The notes under the pieces were generated by a model. The model was not told the origin of the DNA and made no database searches. It worked only from the letters and a program-made list of their open reading frames with translations. A DNA stretch of 64,000 bases from JAWKUK01 sp041398605 (GTDB taxonomy: Bacteria; Planctomycetota; UBA1135; GCA-002686595): the NCBI GenBank assembly GCA_041398605.1, contig JAWKUK010000003.1, forward strand, positions 62,001-126,000, in the 5' to 3' direction. Positions 42,503 through 50,745 of this stretch are shown one piece after another. Positions within the stretch are counted from its first letter, which is position 1. Each line of letters starts with the position of its first letter. The translations under genes and the position numbers were made by a program.

Positions 42503-42620
42503 CACGGATTTGCGCATCGTTAGGTCACGGAACGCCGAATCCTCCGCATGCTGGATCGCAGCGCGCCCGCCTCGCACCGCGCACAGCCGCGAGGCGCGGC
42601 GTCGCCCCCCCACCAACGAG

Positions 42621-43496
42621 ATGCACCCTTTTGCGAGACCTGAAACCATGCTTGGAACGATCGCTGATTGCCGCCCCGTGGCGGGGGGCGCCGTAGCGCG
42701 CGGCCTCGGCCTCGCTCTGCTGCTGGCGCTCAGCGCCTGCGGCACCGAGCCCGCGCAGAACCACGACCGCGTCTCGCCCCAAGGCGAGGGCACCCAGAGC
42801 CAGGGCACCCAGGGCCAGGGCACCCAGGGCCAGGGCACCATGAACGAAGCCCCGCGAGACCCTTCTGGGCAGAACGAAGCGAACCCCACGACCATGTCCG
42901 AGCCGATGGAAGAGAGCGCACCGACAAGCCCTTCAGAGGGCAGCCCGACGCCCACCCCGCACACGGTCGCTGCAGCGACGTCGCCCGCGACCGAGGTCGT
43001 GACCTTGGGCGCCGGGTGCTTCTGGTGCGTCGAGGCCGTCTACGAACAGCTCGACGGCGTCAAGAGCGCCGTCTCGGGCTACATGGGCGGCACCGTCGAG
43101 CGCCCCACCTATGAGCAGGTCTGCGGCAAGAAGACCGGGCACGTCGAAGTCGTGCAGGTGGAGTTCGACCCGCAAGTGATCGCGTTCGCCGACGTCCTGT
43201 CATGGTTCTGGCGCCTGCACGACCCGACCTCGTGGGATCGCCAGGGCGCAGACGCGGGCCCGCAGTATCGCTCGGTGATCTTCTTCCACACGCCCGAGCA
43301 AGAGCGGGTCGCGCGCGAATCGATGGCGGCGGCGCAAGCGAGCTTTGCCAAGCCGATCGTGACGGAGGTGCGCGCCGCGAGCGCCTTCTGGCCCGCCGAG
43401 GGCTACCACCAAGGCTACTACTTCGAGAACCAACGCAACGGCTACTGCCGTCAGGTCATCGCCCCCAAGCTGGAGAAGCTCGGGCTCGAGAAGTGA
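42621..43496 (+). CDS. msrA: Peptide methionine-S-sulfoxide reductase, lipoprotein form
   Basis: 291-residue protein. MsrA reduces methionine-S-sulfoxide in proteins. A signal peptide ends at lipobox LALSAC (Cys40), followed by an 80-residue low-complexity spacer rich in Gln, Gly, Thr, Pro and Glu with a repeated QGTQG unit. The catalytic domain starts at about residue 124: VVTLGAGCFWCVEAVYEQLD with nucleophile Cys133. Continuation motifs are VSGYMGG, TGHVEVVQVEFDP, LHDPTSWDRQGAD and GPQYRSVIFF. Predicted to repair surface or periplasmic proteins. A start at 42648 is possible. The C-terminal part has Cys in RNGYCRQV, a likely resolving Cys. Confidence 0.93.
   Translation: MHPFARPETMLGTIADCRPVAGGAVARGLGLALLLALSACGTEPAQNHDRVSPQGEGTQSQGTQGQGTQGQGTMNEAPRDPSGQNEANPTTMSEPMEESAPTSPSEGSPTPTPHTVAAATSPATEVVTLGAGCFWCVEAVYEQLDGVKSAVSGYMGGTVERPTYEQVCGKKTGHVEVVQVEFDPQVIAFADVLSWFWRLHDPTSWDRQGADAGPQYRSVIFFHTPEQERVARESMAAAQASFAKPIVTEVRAASAFWPAEGYHQGYYFENQRNGYCRQVIAPKLEKLGLEK
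42786..42839 (+). repeat. 15-bp tandem repeat inside msrA
   Basis: The unit CAGGGCACCCAGGGC is repeated exactly at 42801 and 42816, with degenerate copies at 42786 and a partial one at 42831. It encodes the QGTQG repeats of the spacer between lipid anchor and enzyme. The length is a multiple of three, so copy-number change would alter only spacer length. Confidence 0.8.
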
Positions 43497-43503
43497 TGGC
43501 ACG

Positions 43504-43526
43504 GCGGGCGCCCCTGGGGCGCCCGC
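43504..43526. terminator. Hairpin between convergent msrA and ispA
   Basis: Bases 43504-43514 are the exact reverse complement of 43516-43526, so the stem would fold with a tight loop opened by the inner pairs. It lies eight bases after the msrA stop and 18 before the end of the convergent prenyl synthase gene. No T-run; probable bidirectional terminator. Confidence 0.65.
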
Positions 43527-43543
43527 GGTCATGCAGCGCCGCG

Positions 43544-44497
43544 TCAGGCGCGCCGCGCGAGCATGCGCTCGACGAAGCCTGACGCGTACCCATCCGAGTC
43601 CAGCCCTGCGCTGCGTCCCGCTGCGCGCGCCGCAGCCGCGAGCTCCTCGGCGACGCGTCGCGCGCCCGCGAGGCCGAGGGCCGCGACGACCGTGCCCTTG
43701 CCCTCGGCCACGTCCTTGCCCGGGGTCTTCCCAAGGGTCGCGGCGTCGCCGGTCACGTCCAGGAGGTCGTCGACCGCTTGGAACAAGAGGCCGAGCTGCA
43801 CGCCGAATGCGCGGCAGGCTGCGCGTTGCGCGGCGCCCGCTCCGGCAGCGAGCGCGCCGAGCTCCGCGCTCGCGCCCAATAGCGCCGCCGTCTTCAACAG
43901 GTGGATCTGCCGCGCGCCCGCGACGTCGGTGGCGACGCCCTCCGCAGCGAGGTCCAGCGCTTGGCCGCCGACCATGCCAGCGGGGCCGGCCCCCACCGCA
44001 AGCGCCACGATCGCCTCGGCGGCGCGCGGCCCGCCACGGCGCGCGAGGTGCTCGAAGGCGAGCGTCTGTAGGCCGTCGCCCACCAAGACCGCGGTCGCCT
44101 CGTCATAGGCGCGGTGGACCGTGGGCCGGCCGCGGCGCAGGTCGTCGTCGTCCATACACGGCAGGTCGTCGTGCACAAGGCTGTACGCGTGCACCAGCTC
44201 CACCGCGACGGCTGCGGGCGCCGCCGCCGCGTCGCTGCCGCCGTGCGCGCGACACGCCAAGCGCACGAGCGCGGGGCGCACGCGCTTGCCAGCGCCCAAG
44301 ACGGCGTAGCGCAGGGCCGCGTTGAGTCGTTCGAGCCCCGACGCAGGTTGCGGGTCTGGAACGGTGGCTGAACGAAGGACGTGGGCGCCCGCGCCGAGGC
44401 GCTCGTCGAGGCACGCCTCGAGCGCGCGCTCCGCCCAAGTCCGGCTCTCCGCCAGCCACCGGTCGAAGCCGCGCGGGGCGCCGTCAGCTTCCGTCAC
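43544..44497 (-). CDS. ispA: Polyprenyl (farnesyl/geranylgeranyl) diphosphate synthase
   Basis: 317-residue isoprenyl diphosphate synthase, which condenses isopentenyl diphosphate with allylic diphosphates. The first aspartate-rich motif is DDLPCMDDDDLRRGRPT (D110-D119), with the two-residue insertion typical of bacterial FPP/GGPP synthases. The second is DDLLDVTGD (D243-D247). Also GKRVRPAL near the N-terminus and GGQALDLAAEG. Family-usual length. Its ATG overlaps the stop of xseB (ATGA); xseB-ispA adjacency is common in bacteria, though no dxs follows here. Confidence 0.93.
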   Translation of the reverse strand: MTEADGAPRGFDRWLAESRTWAERALEACLDERLGAGAHVLRSATVPDPQPASGLERLNAALRYAVLGAGKRVRPALVRLACRAHGGSDAAAAPAAVAVELVHAYSLVHDDLPCMDDDDLRRGRPTVHRAYDEATAVLVGDGLQTLAFEHLARRGGPRAAEAIVALAVGAGPAGMVGGQALDLAAEGVATDVAGARQIHLLKTAALLGASAELGALAAGAGAAQRAACRAFGVQLGLLFQAVDDLLDVTGDAATLGKTPGKDVAEGKGTVVAALGLAGARRVAEELAAAARAAGRSAGLDSDGYASGFVERMLARRA

Positions 44498-44802
44498 GCC
44501 TGCGCTCCGAGGTCCGGGTCGCCGGCGTACGGCCGCGCGCCGCCGACGGCGTCCTGCCCCAGCTCTTCGACCTGCTTCTGCAGCGCCCCCAGCGTGTCGC
44601 GGCAGCCCTTCAAGAGCGCGACGCCGTCCCGATAACGCTCGATCGCAGCCTCGAGCCCGAGGCCGCCGCCTTCGAGCTCGGCGACCAGGGTCTCAAGGCG
44701 CGCGAGGCGCGCGTCAAAGGCCTCCACGGGGGCGGCGGTGTCCGCGCCCTCGGGCGCACCGCCGGCCCGCTTCGTGTCCTTGGGGTTGGGTCTTGCGCTC
44801 AT
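44494..44802 (-). CDS. xseB: Exodeoxyribonuclease VII small subunit
   Basis: 102-residue protein. The family core is FDARLARLETLVAELEGGGL then GLEAAIERYRDGVALLKGCR, the two-helix XseB hairpin, with a short extension at each end. With XseA it would form the exonuclease that degrades single-stranded DNA; xseA is not in this window. ATG 44802 overlaps the stop of the upstream membrane-protein gene by four bases, and its own stop overlaps the ispA start by four bases. Confidence 0.9.
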   Translation of the reverse strand: MSARPNPKDTKRAGGAPEGADTAAPVEAFDARLARLETLVAELEGGGLGLEAAIERYRDGVALLKGCRDTLGALQKQVEELGQDAVGGARPYAGDPDLGAQA

Positions 44803-46763
44803 CGTTCGGATCGTAGCGCCGCGACGGCGTCGAAGCCCACCAGGATGTCCTGGGCCTCGTCGGCGGGGAAGGTCTCCAGGAGCCACGCGCGCACGGCGGC
44901 CGGCCGGAGGACAAAGGCGTGTCCGCCCACGCGCCCAAAGGGGGCCTCGACGAACGAGTGGTAGGCGCGCGCGCCGAGCCCGCGCCGGTAGGCCGCGGCG
45001 CCCGCCAGCCCGCGCACAGCGTCGAGCTCGACGGGGAGGAACGTCGGGAACGCGACCCAGCCGCCCCCATAGCGCCCGAGCGCCTCACAGCGCAGGTCGT
45101 ATTCGGCGCCCTGCTCGAGCGACATCGCGCCAGCGAGCTGGCCCAGGGCGACCCAGCCCTCCGCCCCGCCGTACGTGCCCGCGAGCCGCTGGCCGAGGCC
45201 CAGCGCAAAGCCGGCTCGCGCTTCGCTGCCCGTGAGCTCCGTCGACGGCCGAGGGTGCTCCATCAGGTCCGTGAGCGCGCGGTCGAAGGTCTCCGTGGTG
45301 GCGAACCCGTAACCCGCCGCGAGCGCGCTCAGGAATTCACGCTCGGCGCGCGCGCCGGACGCAGCCTCGGTCAACGCAGGGGCCGCAGAGATGAGCGCCG
45401 GCACGCCAGCCCCCGGCAGCCTCTCCACGAGGCGCGGGACGAGCTTCGCGAAGGCCTGGGTCCACGCCGCGCCGGGGCCCGCACGCAGCGCGTCGAAGTT
45501 CGCGGCCGCGTCGCGCAGCGTGCCCTCGCCGACGATGCGCGCGGTCTGGGCTCCGCCGGCGACGAGCGCGACGGTCACGAGCGCGAGCGCGAGCCGTGCG
45601 ACCCAAGCGTCCTTTGCCGCGCGCGCCCGCGCCGCGCCGTGGGCCGCACAGACCATCAGCAGCACGACCGGCGGCGCCCAGCGCAGGAGCGCAAACCAAT
45701 GGCCGAACGCCTTCGGCACCAAGCCGCTGGCGCCCGCCGAGGAGAGCCACAGCGCGAGATAGCCAACGAGCACGGCGCCGAACGCGCGCGTCGCGCGCCG
45801 CGTGAAGAGCGCGACGAGGCCGTAGAGCGCGAGCGCGGCGAGCGCGCCCGTCTGGGCCAGCGCGAGCGGGTCGTGCGCCACGGCGCGCGCTGCGCCAGCG
45901 AGGAAGCCACCGAGGCGCGCGAAGCCGCCCTCCTCGCCGACCCTCGCGCCATGCAGGTCGAAGACCTCGCCCCCCACGGCCCACGCCATCACGAACCAGG
46001 GCGCGGCGCCGATGAGAAAGCCCGCGCCGCCGAAGGTCAGCGCGCGCACAAGCGCGCGGCGCGGGTCGCTGTGACGCAGCGCGGCGACGAGGAGCGCGAG
46101 CCCGATGAGCGCGAGCGGCAGCGCGAGCTGATAGCTGAACCAGAACCCGAAACCGCCGACGAGCCCGAGCCCGAACAGCTTGCGCGCGGGCCACTCCAAA
46201 GGGCGCGGCGCCCGCGCGAGCGTCAACCCGAGGTCCAGCGCGAGGAACACGAAGACGAGCGCTTCGAAGTGGATGCCGAGGTGCAGCAGGGACTCGCGCT
46301 GCAGGTGCTCGGGGGCAAAGACGAGCGACAGCGCCAACCAGCGCGCGGTCGCCTCGCCGAGCTGCCGCCGCGCGCAGCGAAAGGCCGCGAGCAACACCAG
46401 CACACCCCATGCGATCGCGCATAGCTTGTGCGCGAGGACGTTCTCGCCCACCAAGCTGAATGCGAGCGCCTTGAGGTGGCTCGCGCAGAAGCCCCCGCCC
46501 TCGTAAGGGTGATAAGGCAACGCGGTCCACGGCAGGTCCAGCGCGCCGCTGAAGACGCCGCGGAGGAGCACCGCGACCGCGCCCTTCTCGAGCTCTTCAC
46601 CGAAGAAGAAGACGTCCGAGAGCGCCAGGACTGGGAGCGCCCGCGCGAGGCACCACAGCGCGACCACGAGCGCCAGGAACGCCCCCCGCGACAGTCGCGG
46701 TCGCGGGCGGAGCGCGCCCGCGTTGGGGTCGAGGGCGGGCGCGGGGCTGGCGGCGGTGGACAT
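44799..46763 (-). CDS. Polytopic membrane protein, function unknown
   Basis: 654-residue protein with about ten to twelve membrane helices in residues 25-400 and a soluble C-terminal region of about 230 residues. The N-terminal layout (one helix, an acidic loop DVFFFGEELEKG, then many helices) is reminiscent of GT-C glycosyltransferases, but I cannot point to a firm catalytic motif. The C-terminal region has repeated Gly-Tyr-rich helices (AAGYGFATTETFDRALTD, GLGQRLAGTYGGAEGW), possibly TPR-like. It heads a three-gene chain joined by ATGA overlaps (this gene, xseB, ispA). Divergent from the TMTC-like gene, 77 bases apart. Confidence 0.75.
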   Translation of the reverse strand: MSTAASPAPALDPNAGALRPRPRLSRGAFLALVVALWCLARALPVLALSDVFFFGEELEKGAVAVLLRGVFSGALDLPWTALPYHPYEGGGFCASHLKALAFSLVGENVLAHKLCAIAWGVLVLLAAFRCARRQLGEATARWLALSLVFAPEHLQRESLLHLGIHFEALVFVFLALDLGLTLARAPRPLEWPARKLFGLGLVGGFGFWFSYQLALPLALIGLALLVAALRHSDPRRALVRALTFGGAGFLIGAAPWFVMAWAVGGEVFDLHGARVGEEGGFARLGGFLAGAARAVAHDPLALAQTGALAALALYGLVALFTRRATRAFGAVLVGYLALWLSSAGASGLVPKAFGHWFALLRWAPPVVLLMVCAAHGAARARAAKDAWVARLALALVTVALVAGGAQTARIVGEGTLRDAAANFDALRAGPGAAWTQAFAKLVPRLVERLPGAGVPALISAAPALTEAASGARAEREFLSALAAGYGFATTETFDRALTDLMEHPRPSTELTGSEARAGFALGLGQRLAGTYGGAEGWVALGQLAGAMSLEQGAEYDLRCEALGRYGGGWVAFPTFLPVELDAVRGLAGAAAYRRGLGARAYHSFVEAPFGRVGGHAFVLRPAAVRAWLLETFPADEAQDILVGFDAVAALRSER

Positions 46764-46840
46764 GGGGTGCGTGAGGGGATCGAGGCAGATCCGAGCCGCG
46801 AGTGGAGCCCCGCGTCCCGCGAGGGTAACGTCGGTCCGCA

Positions 46841-48619
46841 GTGCCCGCGCCCCACAGATCGCCCACCGACCACAGCCGGCCTACGGCCTCGAGCTTGGGT
46901 GGCGCCTCGTCCTCGGTCGTCGGCTCGCCAGTCGTCGGCTCGCCTGTCACCAGCGCGCTGGAGCGGGGCGCGCCGTTGCTGCTCGCGCTGTTGGTCCTGC
47001 TCGCCTGGGGCAGCGCGATCGTCCGCGGCGGCTTCGCGTACGACGACCGCGAAGTGCTGTTCGACAATCCCGTGGTCGAGGGCGCGCTGCCCTGGTCCAG
47101 CGTCGTCGACCGTGACTACTGGCACCACATCGGCGATGCGGGCCACTGGCGCCCGCTGGCGACCGCGACCTTGCGCATCGATCGCTGGCTCTACGGGACC
47201 GACTCGCGCGGCTACCACGCGACCAATGTCGCGTTGCACGGGGCCGTGGTGATGCTCGCGGCGCTGCTCGCCAGGCGCTTGGCGCTCGCCCTCGGCGCCC
47301 CCTTTCCCTGGTTCGGGCTCGCGCTCTTCGCGGCCCACCCGCTGCTCGCGGATTCGGTCGCCTGGATCAGCGGCCGTACGTCGATGCTCTCGGCCCTCGG
47401 AGGGTTGGCGGGCGCGCTCGCCGTGGCCTCGTGTGCAGCCGCGCGCGTCGCGTCGACCGCGGGCGCGGCGGCCCGTGGAGGCCCGCCCAGCGCAGGGCGC
47501 ACGGTGTGCCTCACGGGCGCCTCAGCCCTGGGGCTCGGCGCCGCGCTCATGGGGAAGGAGGACGCCCTCGCCTTCGCGGTCGTCCTGCCGTTGGTCGCGC
47601 TGGCGACGGCGGGGCCCGGCCGCCGCCTGGCCGCGAGCGCCTGGACCCTGGCCGGCTGCGGGCTCGCGGTCAGCGGCTGGCTCGCCGCCCGCTACGCGGC
47701 CCTCGGGGTCGCGTTTCCAACTGCGCCGCACGCGCCGCTCGCGGAGGCGCCGCTCACGATCCGCCTCGCGCACGGGCTCGCCGCGTGGGGCGAAGGCCTC
47801 GCGGCGACGCTGGTGCCGAGCCTCAGCCTGCCGCCGAACCTCACCGTCGCGGACGTCGCGACACCGGGGCTCTCGGGCCGCGTCGCCCTCTTCGCCGCGT
47901 TCGCGGCGGGCGCGCTGTGGTTTGGCTGGCGCGGGCGGCGGCGGGCCCTCCGCGACGTGGGCGCCCTTGGCGGCTCGATGCGCCTCGTCGAGGGCTGCCT
48001 CTGCTGCGTGCTCGCGGCGCTCGCGCCCTTGATCCAGCTCGTGCCGAGCGGTGAGTTGTTCGCGCCACGGTTCCTCTATCTGCCGCTGCTGCTCGGCGCC
48101 CCGGCGACCTCCGCGCTGCTCGCCGCGGTCGTCCCGCGACCCGGCCCGAGGCGCGTGACGGCGGCCCTCGCGCTCTCGGCGTGTGTCCTGCTCGCCCAAG
48201 TCCACTCCGCTCGCTACGCCAGTCGGCTGGCGTTCTGGGAGTCCCACCTGCCGCGCCACGCCGCCGACCCGCGCGTCTGGAACGAGCTCGGGAACGCGGC
48301 CCGCGAGGCAGGGGACCTCGTCGCGGCGCGCGCCAGCTTCGAGCGCGCCGTCACGCTCGCGCCGGGTTACAGCCGCGCGTGGGTCAATCTCGGCACCCTC
48401 GCGCTGCGGCGCGACGACCTCGAGGTCGCGCTGGAGCAGCTCCAACGCGCCGTCGCAGTCGGCCAGGAGAACGCCGTCGCGCACGCCAACCTCGGGAATG
48501 CGTGGCTGCGGGCGGGCGAGGCGGCGCAGGCCGCTGCGGCGTACCAGCGCGCCGTGGCCCTCGCGCCGGGGCGCGCGGCGTTCTGGCGCGGGCTCGCGCG
48601 CGCGCGCCCGCGCGGGTGA
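46841..48619 (+). CDS. TMTC-like membrane TPR protein, frameshifted at 3' end
   Basis: 592 residues as read from GTG 46841. Hallmarks of the bacterial TMTC/DUF1736-like group: FAYDDREVLFDNPVV in the first loop, GHWRPLATATLRIDRWLYG, GYHATNVALHGAVV, HPLLADSVAWISGRTSMLSA, SGELFAPRFLYLPLLLG. Several membrane helices cover residues 45-420. Soluble TPR repeats follow (VWNELGNAAREAGDLVAARA, AWVNLGTLALRRDDLEVALE, AHANLGNAWLRAGEAAQAAA, then FWRGLARA). The last TPR is cut by a stop right after a GC run at 48594-48608; the natural continuation is in another frame to 48794. O-linked glycosylation or envelope assembly is suggested by the family; the substrate is unknown. Confidence 0.82.
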   Translation: MPAPHRSPTDHSRPTASSLGGASSSVVGSPVVGSPVTSALERGAPLLLALLVLLAWGSAIVRGGFAYDDREVLFDNPVVEGALPWSSVVDRDYWHHIGDAGHWRPLATATLRIDRWLYGTDSRGYHATNVALHGAVVMLAALLARRLALALGAPFPWFGLALFAAHPLLADSVAWISGRTSMLSALGGLAGALAVASCAAARVASTAGAAARGGPPSAGRTVCLTGASALGLGAALMGKEDALAFAVVLPLVALATAGPGRRLAASAWTLAGCGLAVSGWLAARYAALGVAFPTAPHAPLAEAPLTIRLAHGLAAWGEGLAATLVPSLSLPPNLTVADVATPGLSGRVALFAAFAAGALWFGWRGRRRALRDVGALGGSMRLVEGCLCCVLAALAPLIQLVPSGELFAPRFLYLPLLLGAPATSALLAAVVPRPGPRRVTAALALSACVLLAQVHSARYASRLAFWESHLPRHAADPRVWNELGNAAREAGDLVAARASFERAVTLAPGYSRAWVNLGTLALRRDDLEVALEQLQRAVAVGQENAVAHANLGNAWLRAGEAAQAAAAYQRAVALAPGRAAFWRGLARARPRG

Positions 48620-48794
48620 CCTGCCTGGGGCGCGCGAGGCGCTCGCCGAGGCCCTCGCGCGGGCGCCGCACGACCCGCGCGCCCGGGCACTGGCGCTGGA
48701 GCTCGATGCTGGGGCTCCGACGCCCGCGCGCGGCGCGAGCGGCGGGGACGGGCCGCACGATGACGATAACGACGGCGACGACGGCGACCTCTGA
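48596..48794 (+). pseudogene. Displaced last TPR and acidic tail of the TMTC-like protein
   Basis: This frame reads AGDLPGAREALAEALARAPH and then DPRARALALELDAGAPTPAR, a good TPR unit that completes the preceding repeats. It ends with an Asp/Gly/His-rich acidic tail (GPHDDDNDGDDGDL). Adding one GC dinucleotide to the run at 48594-48608 joins it to the main frame as LARARARAGDL and gives a 651-residue protein. Confidence 0.75.
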
Positions 48795-48892
48795 ACGGCA
48801 GCGCGGGCGACGCGGGGGGCGCTCGGCGCCGCGCGGACCGCTGCGACAGTTCGTGCGCGGCGCTTGCGGACCGCAGGCGGACGCCCTATGCC

Positions 48893-49279
48893 ATGCCCAT
48901 GCGCGTCGCAGACCTAGCCATCCTCGGCATCCTCCTCGGCGGCGCCGCTGTCGGAGGGCTGTTCCTGATGGCGCGCAGCGAGCTGCAGAACACGGACTGG
49001 AACGCGCTCCCGGCGCCAGAGGCCTACGCGCGCCTGTGCAGCACGTGCCACGGGCCGGACGGGACCGCGCCGACCGGCACCGCGAACTCATTCAAGGGCA
49101 AGCGCCGCTATTGGGACGTGCCGCGCCTCGTGGAATACGTCGCGAACCCGATCGCCTACGCCAAGGCCAAGACCGAAGGGCGCCTCGGACAACGCTTCAT
49201 GCAGCCGATCCCCGCGCACGTCCCCATGGAGACCCGGGAACGCCTCGCAAAGTTCGTGCTCGACGAGCTCATGGATTGA
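48893..49279 (+). CDS. Membrane-anchored small cytochrome c
   Basis: 128-residue protein with an N-terminal membrane anchor (about 6-26, ADLAILGILLGGAAVGGLFL) and one c-type haem motif CSTCH (Cys49, Cys52, His53). A candidate distal Met follows in RFMQPIPAHVP. The ending RERLAKFVLDELMD is a typical cytochrome-c terminal helix. It should be a periplasm-facing single-haem electron carrier. A second ATG at 48899 is close by. No oxidase or reductase gene is adjacent, so its partner is unknown. Confidence 0.88.
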   Translation: MPMRVADLAILGILLGGAAVGGLFLMARSELQNTDWNALPAPEAYARLCSTCHGPDGTAPTGTANSFKGKRRYWDVPRLVEYVANPIAYAKAKTEGRLGQRFMQPIPAHVPMETRERLAKFVLDELMD

Positions 49280-49414
49280 CGCGCGCCGTGAAGGACGTGA
49301 CGGAGAGCAGGTCGCCCGCATCGAGCTGACGGCCGCTGCTCGCCCTCGAAGTCGCGCTCAGGGCCTTCGGATGCGATCCACGCCGCCCGGAGTGCCTGAG
49401 CGCTCCTTCCGGGG

Positions 49415-49822
49415 CTAAGGGAGCCACTCGAACGTCACGGGGATCGCGACTTGGCCCCCGAGGGTGGCGTGCACGGGGCACCCGTGGGCGGCCCGCTCGA
49501 GGGCGGCCTGGGCGCGCGGGTCATGCCCCCCAGGGATCCGCAGGACCACTTCGAGCTCCGAAATGCGACGCGGGTCGGCCGCCATCCGCTTCTCGACCCG
49601 CGCGGTCGCCCCGGCGAGCGACCACCCGTGGCGCTCGGCGACGATCCCCATGATCGTCAACATGCAGGCGCCCAGGCCCGTCGCGACCAGGTCCGTCGGC
49701 GAAAAGGACTCGCCTTTGCCCTGGTTATCGACCGGGGCGTCGGTGATCAGGGCGGTGCCGGAGGGCCCGTGCACGGCCCGGGTGCGCAGGCCGCCTTCGT
49801 AGGTGATGTCGATGTGAACCAT
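49415..49822 (-). CDS. OsmC/Ohr-family redox protein
   Basis: 135-residue OsmC-family protein, a thiol-dependent peroxidase fold. Both conserved cysteines are visible: Cys53 in VATGLGACMLTIMG and Cys115 in AAHGCPVHATLG. The SPTDLVATGLGACML signature fits the YhfA/OsmC-like branch rather than Ohr. ATG 49822 was chosen; the ORF extension upstream is not protein-like. Convergent with the cytochrome c gene (135-base gap in which I see no clear element) and divergent from the SDR gene. Confidence 0.92.
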   Translation of the reverse strand: MVHIDITYEGGLRTRAVHGPSGTALITDAPVDNQGKGESFSPTDLVATGLGACMLTIMGIVAERHGWSLAGATARVEKRMAADPRRISELEVVLRIPGGHDPRAQAALERAAHGCPVHATLGGQVAIPVTFEWLP

Positions 49823-49908
49823 GGGAGTTCCAAAGAGGATAGCGGGCTGCCCCTGGCGCCCACGCCCTCCAGGGCGCACCATTTCACCCCGCCTGCCTGC
49901 CGACCACC

Positions 49909-50679
49909 GTGCAAACCCATCCCTCCCACCCGCTGCGCGGCAAGCGCGCGCTCGTCACCGGCGCTTCGTCCGGCATCGGCGCCGCGACCGCCCGCGCCCT
50001 CGCCGCAGCCGGCGCGGACGTCGTGCTCGCGGCGCGCCGAGCCGAACGCCTCGCCGCGCTCCTGTCCGAGTTGAGGGAGGCGACGCCCGGCGCGCACGCG
50101 ATCGCGACCCTCGACGTCCGCGATGCAGCGTCAGTCGACCAGGCGCTCGCAGGTCAAGCCTTTGACCTCGCGGTCGCCAACGCCGGCCTCGGGCTCGGCC
50201 TGACCAAGCTCCCGGAGGGCGAGCCCGCGGACTGGGCGGCGATGCTCGACACCAACGTGAAGGGGGTCCTGCACACAATCCGAGCGGTGCTGCCCGCGAT
50301 GCGCGCCAAGGGCGCAGGCGACCTCGTGCTCGTCGGCAGCGTCGCAGGCCGCCAGGTCTACCCCGGCGGCAATGTCTACAACGCGACCAAGCACGCAGTC
50401 CGAGCCCTCTATGAGGCCCTGCGCCTCGACAACTTGGGCTCCGGCGTGCGCTTCACGACGGTCGACCCGGGTATGGTCGAGACCGAGTTCAGCCTCGTCC
50501 GCTTCGGCGGCGACGCCGCAGCTGCGCGGCGCGTCTACGAGGGAATGACCCCGCTCTCCCCGGACGACGTCGCAGATGCCATCCTGTATGCCGTCACACG
50601 GCCGCCCCACGTGAACATCGGCGAGCTCGTCCTGTGGCCCACCGCCCAGGCGAGCACGCGCGATGTCGCGCGCGACTGA
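49909..50679 (+). CDS. Short-chain dehydrogenase (YdfG-like)
   Basis: 256-residue classical SDR starting at GTG. Cofactor motif LVTGASSGIGAATARAL, LAVANAGLGLG (NAG motif), catalytic Ser in LVGSVAGRQVYP and YxxxK in VYNATKHAVRAL. The PGMVETEFSLVRF segment and the C-terminal 'DVADAILYAVTRPPHVNIGELVLWPTAQA' pattern (in parts) are those of the YdfG / 3-hydroxy acid dehydrogenase group, which oxidise serine, threonine or 3-hydroxyacids. A role separate from the 15-kb SDR is likely. Stands 66 bases upstream of the S1-like gene. Confidence 0.9.
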   Translation: MQTHPSHPLRGKRALVTGASSGIGAATARALAAAGADVVLAARRAERLAALLSELREATPGAHAIATLDVRDAASVDQALAGQAFDLAVANAGLGLGLTKLPEGEPADWAAMLDTNVKGVLHTIRAVLPAMRAKGAGDLVLVGSVAGRQVYPGGNVYNATKHAVRALYEALRLDNLGSGVRFTTVDPGMVETEFSLVRFGGDAAAARRVYEGMTPLSPDDVADAILYAVTRPPHVNIGELVLWPTAQASTRDVARD

Positions 50680-50745
50680 ACCTTTGCGCGCACTGCCCGC
50701 GCACCCTCTCGAGCCCCCCCTAATTCGGCCAGACCGATACGCACT

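Noticed and set aside
42786..42839. Tandem 15-bp repeats as a possible CRISPR
   Set aside because: No spacers, in-frame within msrA, and encodes a simple linker.
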